From NCBI GenBank assembly GCA_020859875.1, contig JAJBVJ010000131.1, positions 1 through 13,070 on the forward strand: a DNA stretch of 13,070 nucleotides, in the 5' to 3' direction. This stretch comes from Rikenellaceae bacterium (GTDB lineage Bacteria; Bacteroidota; Bacteroidia; Bacteroidales; Rikenellaceae). Below the pieces are notes generated by a model, which was not told the DNA's origin, ran no database searches, and saw nothing but the letters and a program-made list of their open reading frames with translations. Of the stretch, positions 1 to 7,667 are shown one piece after another (the stretch's first letter is position 1; every line of letters begins with the position of its first letter). Made by a program: the position numbers and the translations under genes.

Positions 1-67
1 CGAGCGATGGGATAGCGAGCAGACCCAGGACTACCAGAGTGCACCCGAACATAATTGCATTGATCAT
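1..67 (-). CDS. N-terminus of an unidentified hydrophobic protein (partial)
   Basis: An open frame begins with ATG at 67 on the minus strand and runs off the left edge after 22 codons. The visible peptide starts MINAIMFGCTLVVLG and continues with more Leu, Ile and Ala, which looks like a first transmembrane segment or an uncleaved signal anchor. A second in-frame ATG lies at 52. The gene is divergent from the GH109 gene across a 192-bp AT-rich gap (68-259). A minus-strand TATATTTA at 115-108 resembles the Bacteroidota -7 element TAnnTTTG with one mismatch, but in such AT-rich DNA this is weak. The family cannot be recognised from this fragment. Confidence 0.45.
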   Translation of the reverse strand, partial: MINAIMFGCTLVVLGLLAIPSL

Positions 68-259
68 AATATTAAATTAATTAATAGGTTAATAAAAAAG
101 TACTTTGTAAATATAGGATATTATTCGGTCTATATAGTAAATATATGTTCATTTATTTGACATAACTCTGACAAAATTTAGTGCGTTTTAGCCGGTTTTT
201 TTTATAAAAAGGTTAAATTGGAAGTAATAACAAGAAAAATTTATAAATACATAAAGAGA

Positions 260-1687
260 ATGAAGAAACTTATACTATTAATTCTTACCCTTTCGGGTAT
301 TCTCGGCTGCAGGGATAACCGGCTATCCGACGGTATTGTCCGACTTCCCGTTCCGGAGCGGGCGGCGCAACAAGAGGATATGCTCGGCTTTGCAGCCGAA
401 CCGATCCCTGTGGTCAGGGTCGGTTTCGTCGGGATCGGAATGAGGGCAATGGGGGCAGTCGAGAGCTTTTTGAATATAGACGGGGTGGAGATAAAAGCGG
501 TATGCGATCTGGAAACCTATAATCTTGAACGTACCCAAAACATTCTCTCCTCTTACGGACGGCCACCGGCGGCGGAGTATTTCGGAAAGGTCGATTCATG
601 GAAAGAGCTTTGCGAAAGGGACGACATAGACCTCGTTTATATCTGCACGGACTGGCTGACCCACACCCCGATAGCGGTCTATGCAATGGAGCAGGGGAAG
701 CATGTGGCCGTGGAGGTTCCTGCGGCAATGACCGTAGAAGAGTGCTGGCAGTTGGTCGACACCTCGGAAAAGACACGGCGCCACTGTATGATGCTCGAAA
801 ACTGCTGTTACGATTTCTTCGAACTGGCCACACTGAATATGGCGCAGCAGGGACTTTTCGGGGAGATCGTCCATACCGAAGGGGCCTATATACACGACCT
901 GAGGGAGCTTCAGAATAATCCCCGGCTGTCGGAAGGATCGGCTTACGTCCCAGGAGAGGGTGCCGGAACATCCCCGCATTTGGCGGGTTACCACGACCGG
1001 TGGCGGTTGAAATATAATACGGAGCATACCGGAAATCCCTACCCCACCCACGGACTGGGCCCCCTTTGCCAGATACTGGATATACACCGCGGCGACAAGA
1101 TGAACTATCTCGTATCGGTTTCCAGCGGACAGTTCGGGATGAGCCGGTATGCAAAATATAAATATGGTGACGATTCCCCAGAAGCTAAGACAGATTATGC
1201 CTTGGGCGATATGAACACCACGATCATAAAAACCGAAAGGGGCCGTACCATCATGATCCAGCACGATGTGACCAGTCCCCGGCCATACAGCCGCATCCAT
1301 ATGGTAAGCGGCACCCGGGGATTCGCGCAGAAATATCCACTTACGCACATAGCTTTGGAACCGGACGGCCACCGTCCACTATCCCGCCCGGCCATGGATT
1401 CGCTCCTTGCGGTGTACGAATTCCCGTTCGTGACCGAAATTAAGGAGCTTGCCCGACAAGTGGGCGGCCACGGGGGGATGGATTTTATCATGGATTACCG
1501 TCTGATATATTGCCTGCGATATGGTCTTCCCCTCGATCAGGATGTCTACGATGCGGCCGAGTGGTCGTCGCTGGTCGAACTCACCGAAATATCCGCCCGT
1601 TGTAACGGCCGTCCGGTGGAGGTACCGGACTTCACCCGCGGGGCTTGGAATAAGGGGGCGGGGTTCTCTTTCGCTTATGCGGATTAA
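260..1687 (+). CDS. GH109-family NAD-dependent glycosidase (alpha-N-acetylgalactosaminidase-like), lipoprotein
   Basis: This is a Gfo/Idh/MocA-fold protein of the glycoside hydrolase 109 type. Such enzymes hydrolyse terminal N-acetylhexosamine, classically alpha-GalNAc, through a redox-elimination mechanism with bound NAD+. The ATG at 260 gives a 475-residue product starting MKKLILLILTLSGILGC, a lipoprotein leader with Cys17 as the lipidated residue. A TTG start at 218 would bury that leader behind 14 extra residues, so it is rejected. The Rossmann fold begins near residue 52, with glycines 55, 58 and 60 in VGFVGIG and an acidic residue ending strand 2 (AVCDLE). EVP at 152-154 is the conserved Glu-Val-Pro of the fold. 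The segment ENCCYDFF (Tyr184) and the PTHGLGP segment (His264) are typical of GH109; Tyr and His residues are reported to be important in the Elizabethkingia enzyme, but I have not aligned these. Many GH109 proteins carry a Tat leader, whereas this one is a lipoprotein. It is 12 bp ahead of the kinase gene. Substrate anomer and sugar are not certain. Confidence 0.88.
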   Translation: MKKLILLILTLSGILGCRDNRLSDGIVRLPVPERAAQQEDMLGFAAEPIPVVRVGFVGIGMRAMGAVESFLNIDGVEIKAVCDLETYNLERTQNILSSYGRPPAAEYFGKVDSWKELCERDDIDLVYICTDWLTHTPIAVYAMEQGKHVAVEVPAAMTVEECWQLVDTSEKTRRHCMMLENCCYDFFELATLNMAQQGLFGEIVHTEGAYIHDLRELQNNPRLSEGSAYVPGEGAGTSPHLAGYHDRWRLKYNTEHTGNPYPTHGLGPLCQILDIHRGDKMNYLVSVSSGQFGMSRYAKYKYGDDSPEAKTDYALGDMNTTIIKTERGRTIMIQHDVTSPRPYSRIHMVSGTRGFAQKYPLTHIALEPDGHRPLSRPAMDSLLAVYEFPFVTEIKELARQVGGHGGMDFIMDYRLIYCLRYGLPLDQDVYDAAEWSSLVELTEISARCNGRPVEVPDFTRGAWNKGAGFSFAYAD

Positions 1688-1699
1688 AAAAGCATAAAT

Positions 1700-2794
1700 A
1701 TGAACCTCGAAGAAAAGTTAGGCACGATCGTTAACCGGTTTCTTCCGGATGGCAAAATTTCCGCGATCCGACCCTTCGGTAACGGATTGATCAACGATTC
1801 ATACCTTGTCGAATCGGCCGATTCCTACCATCCGGAATATATACTCCAACGGATAAACCACCATATTTTCCGGGATGTCGATCAACTCCAGCGCAACATA
1901 CTGGCCGTAACGGGCCATATCCGCAATAAATTGCTGGAAAGAAACGAGCCGGATATAGAAAGGAAAGTCCTCGAGTTCATGGTAGCCGGCGACGGAAAAA
2001 GTTACTATTTCGACGGGGAGAGTTATTGGAGGGTCATGAAATTTATACCTGACTCGGTTTCGTACGACTCCGTGACCCCGGAATATGCCGGATATGCGGG
2101 CAGGGCCTTCGGCCAATTCCAGTATTTGCTTTCCGACCTGCCCGATGAACTCGGGGAGACTATCCCGGGATTCCACAACATGGAACTGCGGCTCGGGCAG
2201 CTCCGCCGGGCTGCGGCGGTTGACAGGGCGGGAAGGACGAAGGGGGTAAAAGACCTCCTAACGGAATTGGAATCGCGTGGGGATGAGATGTGCAAAGCCG
2301 AACGGCTATACCGTGAGGGAAAGCTCCCCAAACGGGTATGCCATTGCGATACGAAAGTCGATAATATACTGTTCGACAAGAAGGGTGGAGTACTTTGCGT
2401 TATCGACCTGGATACGGTCATGCCCGGTTTCATCTTCTCCGATTACGGCGATTTTATGCGCACGGCGGCCAATACCGGGGCCGAAGACGATCGGAACCTC
2501 GATAACGTTAACCTCGATGTAGCGGTATTCGAGGCTTTTACACAAGGGTATCTGCATACGGCGGGAAAATTCCTTACCGATATAGAGGTCGAAAATCTGC
2601 CCTATGCTGCTGCCCTTTTCCCATATATGCAGTGTGTGAGGTTTCTTGCCGACTACCTCGACGGGGACAGCTACTACAAGATCGATTACCCCGGCCACAA
2701 CCTTATCAGGGCGAAGGCACAATTCAAACTGTTGCGAAGCATGGAGGAGAATACTCCCCGCATGAGTGCCTTTATAGAAAAGTGTACGGGATAA
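1700..2794 (+). CDS. APH-fold sugar kinase, N-acetylhexosamine 1-kinase (NahK)-like
   Basis: The 364-residue product is a cytoplasmic phosphotransferase of the aminoglycoside phosphotransferase/choline kinase fold. The N-terminal lobe runs from about 20 to 110 and includes FGNGLINDSYLV near 26-37, a nucleotide-binding region. The catalytic loop is HCDTKVDN, with His215, Asp217 (catalytic base) and Asn222. The metal-binding DFG-equivalent is IDLDTV, with Asp236 and Asp238. There is no signal peptide. NahK-type members phosphorylate GlcNAc or GalNAc at C1 so that it can become UDP-sugar, and relatives in Bacteroides often lie in mucin or N-glycan loci, sometimes annotated mdsC. The 12-bp gap after the GH109 gene suggests one transcript, which fits a kinase acting on the freed N-acetylhexosamine. 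The length is normal and the ATG at 1700 is the only good start. The exact sugar is inference; another hexose or an amino alcohol is possible. Confidence 0.82.
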   Translation: MNLEEKLGTIVNRFLPDGKISAIRPFGNGLINDSYLVESADSYHPEYILQRINHHIFRDVDQLQRNILAVTGHIRNKLLERNEPDIERKVLEFMVAGDGKSYYFDGESYWRVMKFIPDSVSYDSVTPEYAGYAGRAFGQFQYLLSDLPDELGETIPGFHNMELRLGQLRRAAAVDRAGRTKGVKDLLTELESRGDEMCKAERLYREGKLPKRVCHCDTKVDNILFDKKGGVLCVIDLDTVMPGFIFSDYGDFMRTAANTGAEDDRNLDNVNLDVAVFEAFTQGYLHTAGKFLTDIEVENLPYAAALFPYMQCVRFLADYLDGDSYYKIDYPGHNLIRAKAQFKLLRSMEENTPRMSAFIEKCTG

Positions 2795-2795
2795 A

Positions 2796-2829
2796 TAAAG
2801 ATACCGGACGGGATCGTCCGGTATCTTTA
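2796..2829. terminator. Bidirectional rho-independent terminator between convergent genes
   Basis: The 15-base arms TAAAGATACCGGACG (2796-2810) and CGTCCGGTATCTTTA (2815-2829) are perfect inverse complements around the loop GGAT. The stem base is A/T, so either strand ends its hairpin with CUUUA. It lies 2 bp after the stop of the kinase gene and 11 bp beyond the stop of the CBM9-like gene, so it can serve both converging transcripts. Confidence 0.9.
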
Positions 2830-2839
2830 GAAAGGTTAT

Positions 2840-3472
2840 TTACTCGAAAATTATATCCCCGAAGAATTGTTCGAGGTGGAAGTCGGGTTTATGGTTCTCT
2901 ATGGGTTTCCATGAAAGATAGTGGGGAACCGTGAGTGCGTCTCCGCATTTATAAAAGTTGGCCCTTGCAACGATTCCGGAAAGGTCTGCGATCGAATGGT
3001 TGAAGAAAGAGGCTGCGGGGATCCTTACTGAAAGTTCCCACTCCTGTCCGCCGGAAATTTCATCGAACGGTTCACGTGCCAGGCTCGGTACCCGTTCGAT
3101 CGAGTCGATGATACTGTCCGGGGCATGGGTCGGATTTTCGCGCTCTTTCCGAAATCCCAGCAATGTCGTACCTATCGGGGTCATCTCGAAATTGTAGTAG
3201 CCCGTCGGGTCGAACGAGACGAAAAACTCCACGCACGAATCCGTCCAAACCGGCCCGTTGTTCTCGGTCACCCTGGCCAGTGTATATTGCTCACTTACTT
3301 TATAATGGAGAAAGATATTCCGCCCGTCGTGTCCGACAACCACGCTTACTTTCGGCTTGTGGGGGAACAGGCACGGCCAGTTGACGCACCCGATCGCCAA
3401 TCCGGGCGCCCGCCCCTGGGCCGCCTCGGCCCGGAACGATCCGAAATCCTCGAATTTTTTTATTGTATCCAT
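2840..3472 (-). CDS. Carbohydrate-binding family 9-like protein
   Basis: The 210-residue product resembles the CBM9-like/DUF1083 family of beta-sandwich proteins. Seen in the sequence: an all-beta character and the block WTDSCVEFFVSFDPTGYYNF near residues 76-95, followed by a Gly-rich strand (TPIGTTLLGF), which is the signature region of the family. A C-terminal Trp/His-rich part (HYLSWKPIENHKPDFH) could form the sugar platform. The start MDTIKKFEDFGSF has no signal peptide or lipobox, so the protein is predicted to be cytoplasmic unless it leaves by another route. The gene is 135 bp downstream of the DUF1735-LamG gene on the same strand, but a strong terminator lies between them. It is therefore either read through weakly or has its own promoter, which I cannot identify. 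The ligand is unknown; association with the adjacent glycan locus is inferred from position. Confidence 0.75.
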   Translation of the reverse strand: MDTIKKFEDFGSFRAEAAQGRAPGLAIGCVNWPCLFPHKPKVSVVVGHDGRNIFLHYKVSEQYTLARVTENNGPVWTDSCVEFFVSFDPTGYYNFEMTPIGTTLLGFRKERENPTHAPDSIIDSIERVPSLAREPFDEISGGQEWELSVRIPAASFFNHSIADLSGIVARANFYKCGDALTVPHYLSWKPIENHKPDFHLEQFFGDIIFE

Positions 3473-3530
3473 ACGCTATTCTTTGTTTCGGGATGAAGGT
3501 AAGGAATTTTCCGAAAATCGATACCGGAAA

Positions 3531-3566
3531 CAAAAAACCGGGGCCCTAATATGAATCAGGGCCCCG
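3531..3566 (-). terminator. Rho-independent terminator of the susC operon
   Basis: The arms CGGGGCCCT (3539-3547) and AGGGCCCCG (3558-3566) form a GC-rich 9-bp stem with a 10-base loop. On the minus strand the stem is followed by G and then six T (plus-strand A run at 3532-3537), so it acts in the direction of the susC-susD-GH18-DUF1735 operon, 41 bp after the last stop codon. Confidence 0.85.
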
Positions 3567-3607
3567 CCGGGTGCAAAAACCTTACTAACCTAAAAATACA
3601 TGCATCG

Positions 3608-4813
3608 TCAATCGCCGAACGAATAGGGGCCGTCCCACTGTACGACCGGACTGGTCCCTTTTAACCAATCGGGATCGACCAGATCGTGACCGTTGCCGGT
3701 TGCGTCGATAAAGACACCGTCGAAATCGGCCGCCCCCTCTTCCATACGCCAGAAGGCGACGAGGTCGGGATGGCTGGCATCCAATTCGAAATACATATTG
3801 TTCTGTATCTGACCGGCGGTAAGCGCCTTTTTCCACAGCCTTACCTGGCTCATATTACACCACATTGCACCCCATTGCTGGTGTGCGCCGATAATACGGA
3901 AACGGTCTATCATCCACGGCTCGCCCGCCGTAGCGATTGTGCCGGACAGGTATCTTTCACCGTTTTTATAGACTATGATATTCGAACCGTCGTATTGGAA
4001 TGCCCAGTGGTACCATACATTTCCTTCGAGGTCTCTTTCTCCTTCCAACTGTGCTCCCCATGCTTTCCACTGAATATAATTATAGGGTGCATTGGCATCT
4101 CCGAAGCGTACGTAAATCCCGTAATCACCGAAGCCCTGATCTACACCCGTAATATCGAATATGGCGCGGTTATTAACGGTGTATTGATTGAAAAGGCACC
4201 AGCATTCGAGCGTCCATTCGGTGAGGTACATATCCCACCCCTGGCCATCCGCAGGATTGGGTTTCGCCGTTATTCTTTCAGAATTTTCCCCGCCCTTGTA
4301 ATTGAACCTCGGAACGTAAATATCCTCGAGTCTCTTTGCAAGAACATACACGAATGTACTCTGTTCTACGGACGGTTCTATATCGCCGCTTATAACGGTA
4401 ACCCGGATCGGAACCGCATAGGCCATCTGCTCGGTATCGAAAACATCTACCGAGATAGAACTCAGCTTACCGATATTGCCTGCTTCGATAACGGCCTGTT
4501 GGTTGTCGAAATGCACATACCGGGGATCGACACAGTTATAACGCATCTCGTACTTCTCGTTGAATTGCCTAAGATATTCGGGGTCGATCTCCAGGCGGTA
4601 TTCCACATCGTGGTCCAGCAGTTTTGCAATGCGAACGGGGATATCGGTCTTGGCGCCGTTTGTCTGGTCGAAGGCTATATTGACCGACTTCTCCGTTCCC
4701 GAAGCATCCGTGAGATATATACTGTTCTGGATAACCCCGAAATTGGCATCGTTGCATCCTGTTGCCAAGAGACTTGCAGCCAGTATGGTAGTTATAAGAT
4801 ATGCTGTTTTCAT
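3608..4813 (-). CDS. DUF1735 and LamG domain lipoprotein, candidate surface glycan-binding protein
   Basis: The last gene of the operon encodes a 401-residue lipoprotein. The start at 4813 gives MKTAYLITTILAASLLATGC with Cys20 as the lipidation site. A longer frame opens at 4885, but it would overlap the GH18 gene and hide the leader, so it is rejected. Residues about 21-160 resemble DUF1735 (the N-terminal domain of BT_3987-like proteins). Residues about 198-375 form a Laminin-G/concanavalin-like jelly roll: TEWTLECWCLFNQ, then WYHWAFQYDGSNIIVYKNG, and MSQVRLWKKALTAGQIQNN are its characteristic strands. A short C-terminal part ends SFGD. In known Bacteroides GH18 loci, DUF1735-LamG proteins sit beside the endoglycosidase and SusC/SusD and are thought to bind glycan at the cell surface. 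No catalytic motif is visible. The gene starts 16 bp after the GH18 stop codon, so co-transcription is expected. Confidence 0.83.
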   Translation of the reverse strand: MKTAYLITTILAASLLATGCNDANFGVIQNSIYLTDASGTEKSVNIAFDQTNGAKTDIPVRIAKLLDHDVEYRLEIDPEYLRQFNEKYEMRYNCVDPRYVHFDNQQAVIEAGNIGKLSSISVDVFDTEQMAYAVPIRVTVISGDIEPSVEQSTFVYVLAKRLEDIYVPRFNYKGGENSERITAKPNPADGQGWDMYLTEWTLECWCLFNQYTVNNRAIFDITGVDQGFGDYGIYVRFGDANAPYNYIQWKAWGAQLEGERDLEGNVWYHWAFQYDGSNIIVYKNGERYLSGTIATAGEPWMIDRFRIIGAHQQWGAMWCNMSQVRLWKKALTAGQIQNNMYFELDASHPDLVAFWRMEEGAADFDGVFIDATGNGHDLVDPDWLKGTSPVVQWDGPYSFGD

Positions 4814-4829
4814 AGTAGTCGTTTGTTCG

Positions 4830-6059
4830 TTATATACCGTAGTTGAGATTAGGCAGCCATCCCGGTTGGGCTTTCCGCTTTTCAAATACCGAATTCATCT
4901 GGCTTATGCCGTGACGCAGATACCAATACTCCGAGGAACCGAGATAATCTCCTTTACCCTGCTTGTAATCAAAATAGGGACGATAGATACCGAAACCTCC
5001 CGACTGCACGTTCATATCGTTCAAAGTATAAACATATCGAGCCATATAAACCACACCGGCAAGTTCCTCTTCCTCGGGATAATTTATTGCATCTTCATTA
5101 TACAGCGTCCGCCCTCCGTCCGACGCATAACTTTCGAAGTTCTCTGTATGAAGGGTTCGTTTAACGATCTCTTCCGGAGTGAGGTAGTCGTTTTTGGACA
5201 TCGCATTGATGGCACGGGTCGTTCGGGAATCGAGATCGCTTTTCCCGGTACATCCATAGGATTGGACGATAAAATGGTCGAAAAAGTGGAACGGCCAGTC
5301 CTCATCCATAGCCGATGTTATTTCGCCGTCGATCTGTAACAGGAGCCCCGGTACCGCCGGCTCACGGCTTCCGCGGTCGGTACGCTGAGATCCCCGGCCG
5401 AACCAGTAGCTCAGTTCGTCTATGAAAGTAGTTCGGGCGAACCTGTTGATCCACAGAAATTTGGTGCCAGTACCCACATTGGGCTCATAGTCCCAGTCGA
5501 AGCCGTCATAGCCATATTTTACGACACTGTCGTAGATACATTTTGCATACTTGCGAACCGCCGCCTCGATTCGGGTCTGGTCGGATGTAATTGTAGCCGG
5601 ATTATTCTCGTCGTGAATGTCCCAGTAGATATTACGGTCCGCGAAGCTGCCCATATATTCCGAGGGCGTGCAACCCTCTCCCATATATCCCGCAAGAAGA
5701 GTCACGACCACCTTAGTTCCCTTGATTTCCTGAACCCGGCGCATATCCTTGATCTGTGACTCGGTAAGGGGCCAGCTGCTGCCCCAGTTCGATGCGATGA
5801 TAAGGGAGTCGGGAAGACCCGAGAGAGCTCCGCCTCCGGCAGTGCCCCCAGTCCATGCGTCGAACCATACGAAGGAGACCCTGCGGTCGGGATCGGCTTT
5901 CCATTTGCGCAGTGCCGCATAGTAGGCGTCGTCGCGAAGCCCGTCGAGGCTCGTTTCCGGTATATTGATCGAACTGGGATCGGTCCAATCGCTGCAGGAG
6001 GTAAACGCCGTCAGCGCCATAATCCCTGCAACCACTATTTTTAATGATATATTTCTCAT
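4830..6059 (-). CDS. GH18 endo-beta-N-acetylglucosaminidase-like lipoprotein
   Basis: The 409-residue product starts MRNISLKIVVAGIMALTAFTSC, a lipoprotein leader with Cys22 followed by SDWTDP; acidic residues after the Cys fit surface export in Bacteroidota. The GH18 signature DGFDWDYEP gives Asp185, Asp188, Asp190 and Glu192, an intact DxxDxDxE motif with the general acid Glu present. A further conserved element, VQSYG, places Tyr268 and Gln266 where GH18 enzymes hold the substrate acetamido group. Enzymes of this type cleave the GlcNAc-beta-1,4-GlcNAc core of N-glycans or related chitobiose bonds by substrate-assisted catalysis. It follows susD by 27 bp and precedes DUF1735-LamG by 16 bp. 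Some GH18-fold proteins in Bacteroidota loci serve as glycan binders rather than enzymes, so activity is likely but not assured. The region about 230-250 (GRGSQRTDRGSREP) is rich in charged residues and looks like a loop. Confidence 0.85.
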   Translation of the reverse strand: MRNISLKIVVAGIMALTAFTSCSDWTDPSSINIPETSLDGLRDDAYYAALRKWKADPDRRVSFVWFDAWTGGTAGGGALSGLPDSLIIASNWGSSWPLTESQIKDMRRVQEIKGTKVVVTLLAGYMGEGCTPSEYMGSFADRNIYWDIHDENNPATITSDQTRIEAAVRKYAKCIYDSVVKYGYDGFDWDYEPNVGTGTKFLWINRFARTTFIDELSYWFGRGSQRTDRGSREPAVPGLLLQIDGEITSAMDEDWPFHFFDHFIVQSYGCTGKSDLDSRTTRAINAMSKNDYLTPEEIVKRTLHTENFESYASDGGRTLYNEDAINYPEEEELAGVVYMARYVYTLNDMNVQSGGFGIYRPYFDYKQGKGDYLGSSEYWYLRHGISQMNSVFEKRKAQPGWLPNLNYGI

Positions 6060-6086
6060 AATTAGCGATTTATTCTTATAAATAAA

Positions 6087-7661
6087 TTACCTTGCCCACC
6101 ACAGATCGGTCGACATATTGTCCGGGCCGCCCAACAGTTGGACCGCCGCGGCCACGTTCGCACCGTTCTGGTCATATTCCGACTGGGGATATGGAATCCT
6201 GCGTACCATCAGGTCGTTGTCCACTTCGCCGTTGCTAAGATTGCTCATGGTTGGGAACAGTACGGGATAACCCGTGCGGCGGAAGTCGCACCACGCCTCG
6301 AAACCGATCGAAAAGTTGGCGATCCATTTCTGGGTGATTATCTTCTGGAGTTTCACATCGTCCGAGTCGCCGGCGTTCCACTGCGGGCATACCAGGTTCC
6401 GTGCGTTATGTGCGGTACCGGTCGGGCCGTTGGCATAATTTGCCGGATTGCTTGTATTCTGAAGGTAAGTGGCTATCTCGGAGGCATTGCCCCCGTGCTG
6501 CTGGAGTGAAAGGCTTACACCCGTTTCGTACCAGGTCTGCGGGTCGCCAACCGATAGGCCGAAAGCACCGTCTTTATCGAGGGCGACTTCAGCCATAAGA
6601 AAAGCCACTTCGGCGGCATTCATTACCATTACCGGTGAGTCGGCTTCGAAAAGCGGTTTGGAATAGGGCTCGTATGTGGACATACTACCGTCGGCATTTA
6701 CCCCGAGGCGAACGCCCAGGTATGTTTGACTCAGGCCGACGGTCTCCGACATATAGACCGAAGCCCGCGGGTCGTTGTAACCGGTAAGATGGGTTTGCAG
6801 GTCGGCACTGATACGAAGTTCGTTCCAGTTATTAGCGGCTTTGGCGTAGGGGTTGTCGTTGGTCGGGAGATAGAGGTTGTCGGAATTGTCCGTAAAGAGC
6901 CCGCCTTCGACAGCCCTCTGCGCCACCTGGGAAGCATACACCGGATCGGCCTTACTCATCCGGACGGCCATCCTGAGTTTCAGGGAGTTTGCAAATTTTA
7001 TCCATCTGCCGAAATTCCCGTTATATGCGATGTCGTAAGAGGCGATATTGAGCTGGGTTCCCGAATTCTCGTTCCAGAAAAGAGTAAGAACCTCCGTCGC
7101 ATTATCGAGGTCTTCGATCATATTTTTATAAACTTCTTCTACCGAATCGTAGGCCACGTAGAAATCTCCTCCGTTCATATGCGAATAGGGTATCGGGCCG
7201 TAGGTATCCACCATCTTCAGCATTACTGCCACCCTTACGATATTCGCCCAGGCATGGAGATAACCCGTACCCTCGGTTATCTGGATACTTTTGAAGTAGG
7301 CGGAATAGAAATTTGTGAAAACGGTGGAATAGGGATACTCGATCCAGTTCAACTGGGGATTGAATGTGGAAAAGTTGGTACCCGACCATAAATTTATAGT
7401 CGACATATACCCGCCGTACTGGTTCCCGATGAACTGTTCTATCAGCTGGTTCTCATTCTCCTGGGTGGTATGCATCATATACATCATCTGCTGGATCAGC
7501 GCGCCGAATTTCGCCGACTGGGTAAGATCGTCCTCCGTGGGGTCGTACGGATGTTTATTGTACTTTTCGAAATTACCCGTACAGGACGACATCAGCATTA
7601 CGGCGGCCATGCACATTATGCCCAGCCCCTTCTTTATATAACTCTGTACTTTCATAAACAT
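6087..7661 (-). CDS. SusD/RagB-family nutrient-binding outer membrane lipoprotein
   Basis: The 524-residue product is a SusD-like surface glycan-binding lipoprotein, probably of the SusD-like_2 subfamily, which forms the lid on its SusC partner. The leader ends MLMSSC with Cys27 as the lipidation site, followed by TGNFEKYNKHPYDPTEDDL, where the N-P-x-D/P-T region is typical for the subfamily. The helical TPR-like core shows long amphipathic stretches such as FTNFYSAYFKSIQI and WANIVRVAVMLKMVDTYGPIPYSHM, the latter with the DxYGxIPY element common in SusD proteins. Near the C-terminus QKWIANFSIGFEAWCDFRRTGYP is also characteristic of the family. An alternative ATG two codons in (7655) would leave the leader intact. 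The gene starts 6 bp after the susC stop, as expected for a translationally coupled pair. Confidence 0.93.
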   Translation of the reverse strand: MFMKVQSYIKKGLGIMCMAAVMLMSSCTGNFEKYNKHPYDPTEDDLTQSAKFGALIQQMMYMMHTTQENENQLIEQFIGNQYGGYMSTINLWSGTNFSTFNPQLNWIEYPYSTVFTNFYSAYFKSIQITEGTGYLHAWANIVRVAVMLKMVDTYGPIPYSHMNGGDFYVAYDSVEEVYKNMIEDLDNATEVLTLFWNENSGTQLNIASYDIAYNGNFGRWIKFANSLKLRMAVRMSKADPVYASQVAQRAVEGGLFTDNSDNLYLPTNDNPYAKAANNWNELRISADLQTHLTGYNDPRASVYMSETVGLSQTYLGVRLGVNADGSMSTYEPYSKPLFEADSPVMVMNAAEVAFLMAEVALDKDGAFGLSVGDPQTWYETGVSLSLQQHGGNASEIATYLQNTSNPANYANGPTGTAHNARNLVCPQWNAGDSDDVKLQKIITQKWIANFSIGFEAWCDFRRTGYPVLFPTMSNLSNGEVDNDLMVRRIPYPQSEYDQNGANVAAAVQLLGGPDNMSTDLWWAR

Positions 7662-7667
7662 GTGATT

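Noticed and set aside
18..27. Ten-base match AGCAGACCCA at the left end and at 13042-13051
   Set aside because: Both copies fall in short Gly-Leu-Leu coding stretches on the same strand; a 10-mer is expected by chance and flanks do not match, so it is not a terminal repeat or attachment site.
218..259. TTG-initiated extension of the GH109 protein
   Set aside because: The added residues are hydrophilic and precede a complete lipoprotein leader that begins at the ATG at 260.
414..1372. Minus-strand open frames of about 250 codons opposite the GH109 gene
   Set aside because: Their translations are rich in Arg, Pro, Ser and Gly with no domain, while the plus strand encodes a clear Gfo/Idh/MocA-fold enzyme.
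3686..4846. Plus-strand open frame of 386 codons opposite the DUF1735-LamG gene
   Set aside because: The minus-strand frame has a lipoprotein leader, two recognisable domains and operon spacing. The plus-strand translation shows no recognisable family and begins without a plausible leader; it is the open antisense shadow of a gene with biased codon use.
4814..4885. Extended start for the DUF1735-LamG protein
   Set aside because: It would overlap the end of the GH18 gene and put 24 hydrophilic residues before a clear lipoprotein leader; the ATG at 4813 is better.
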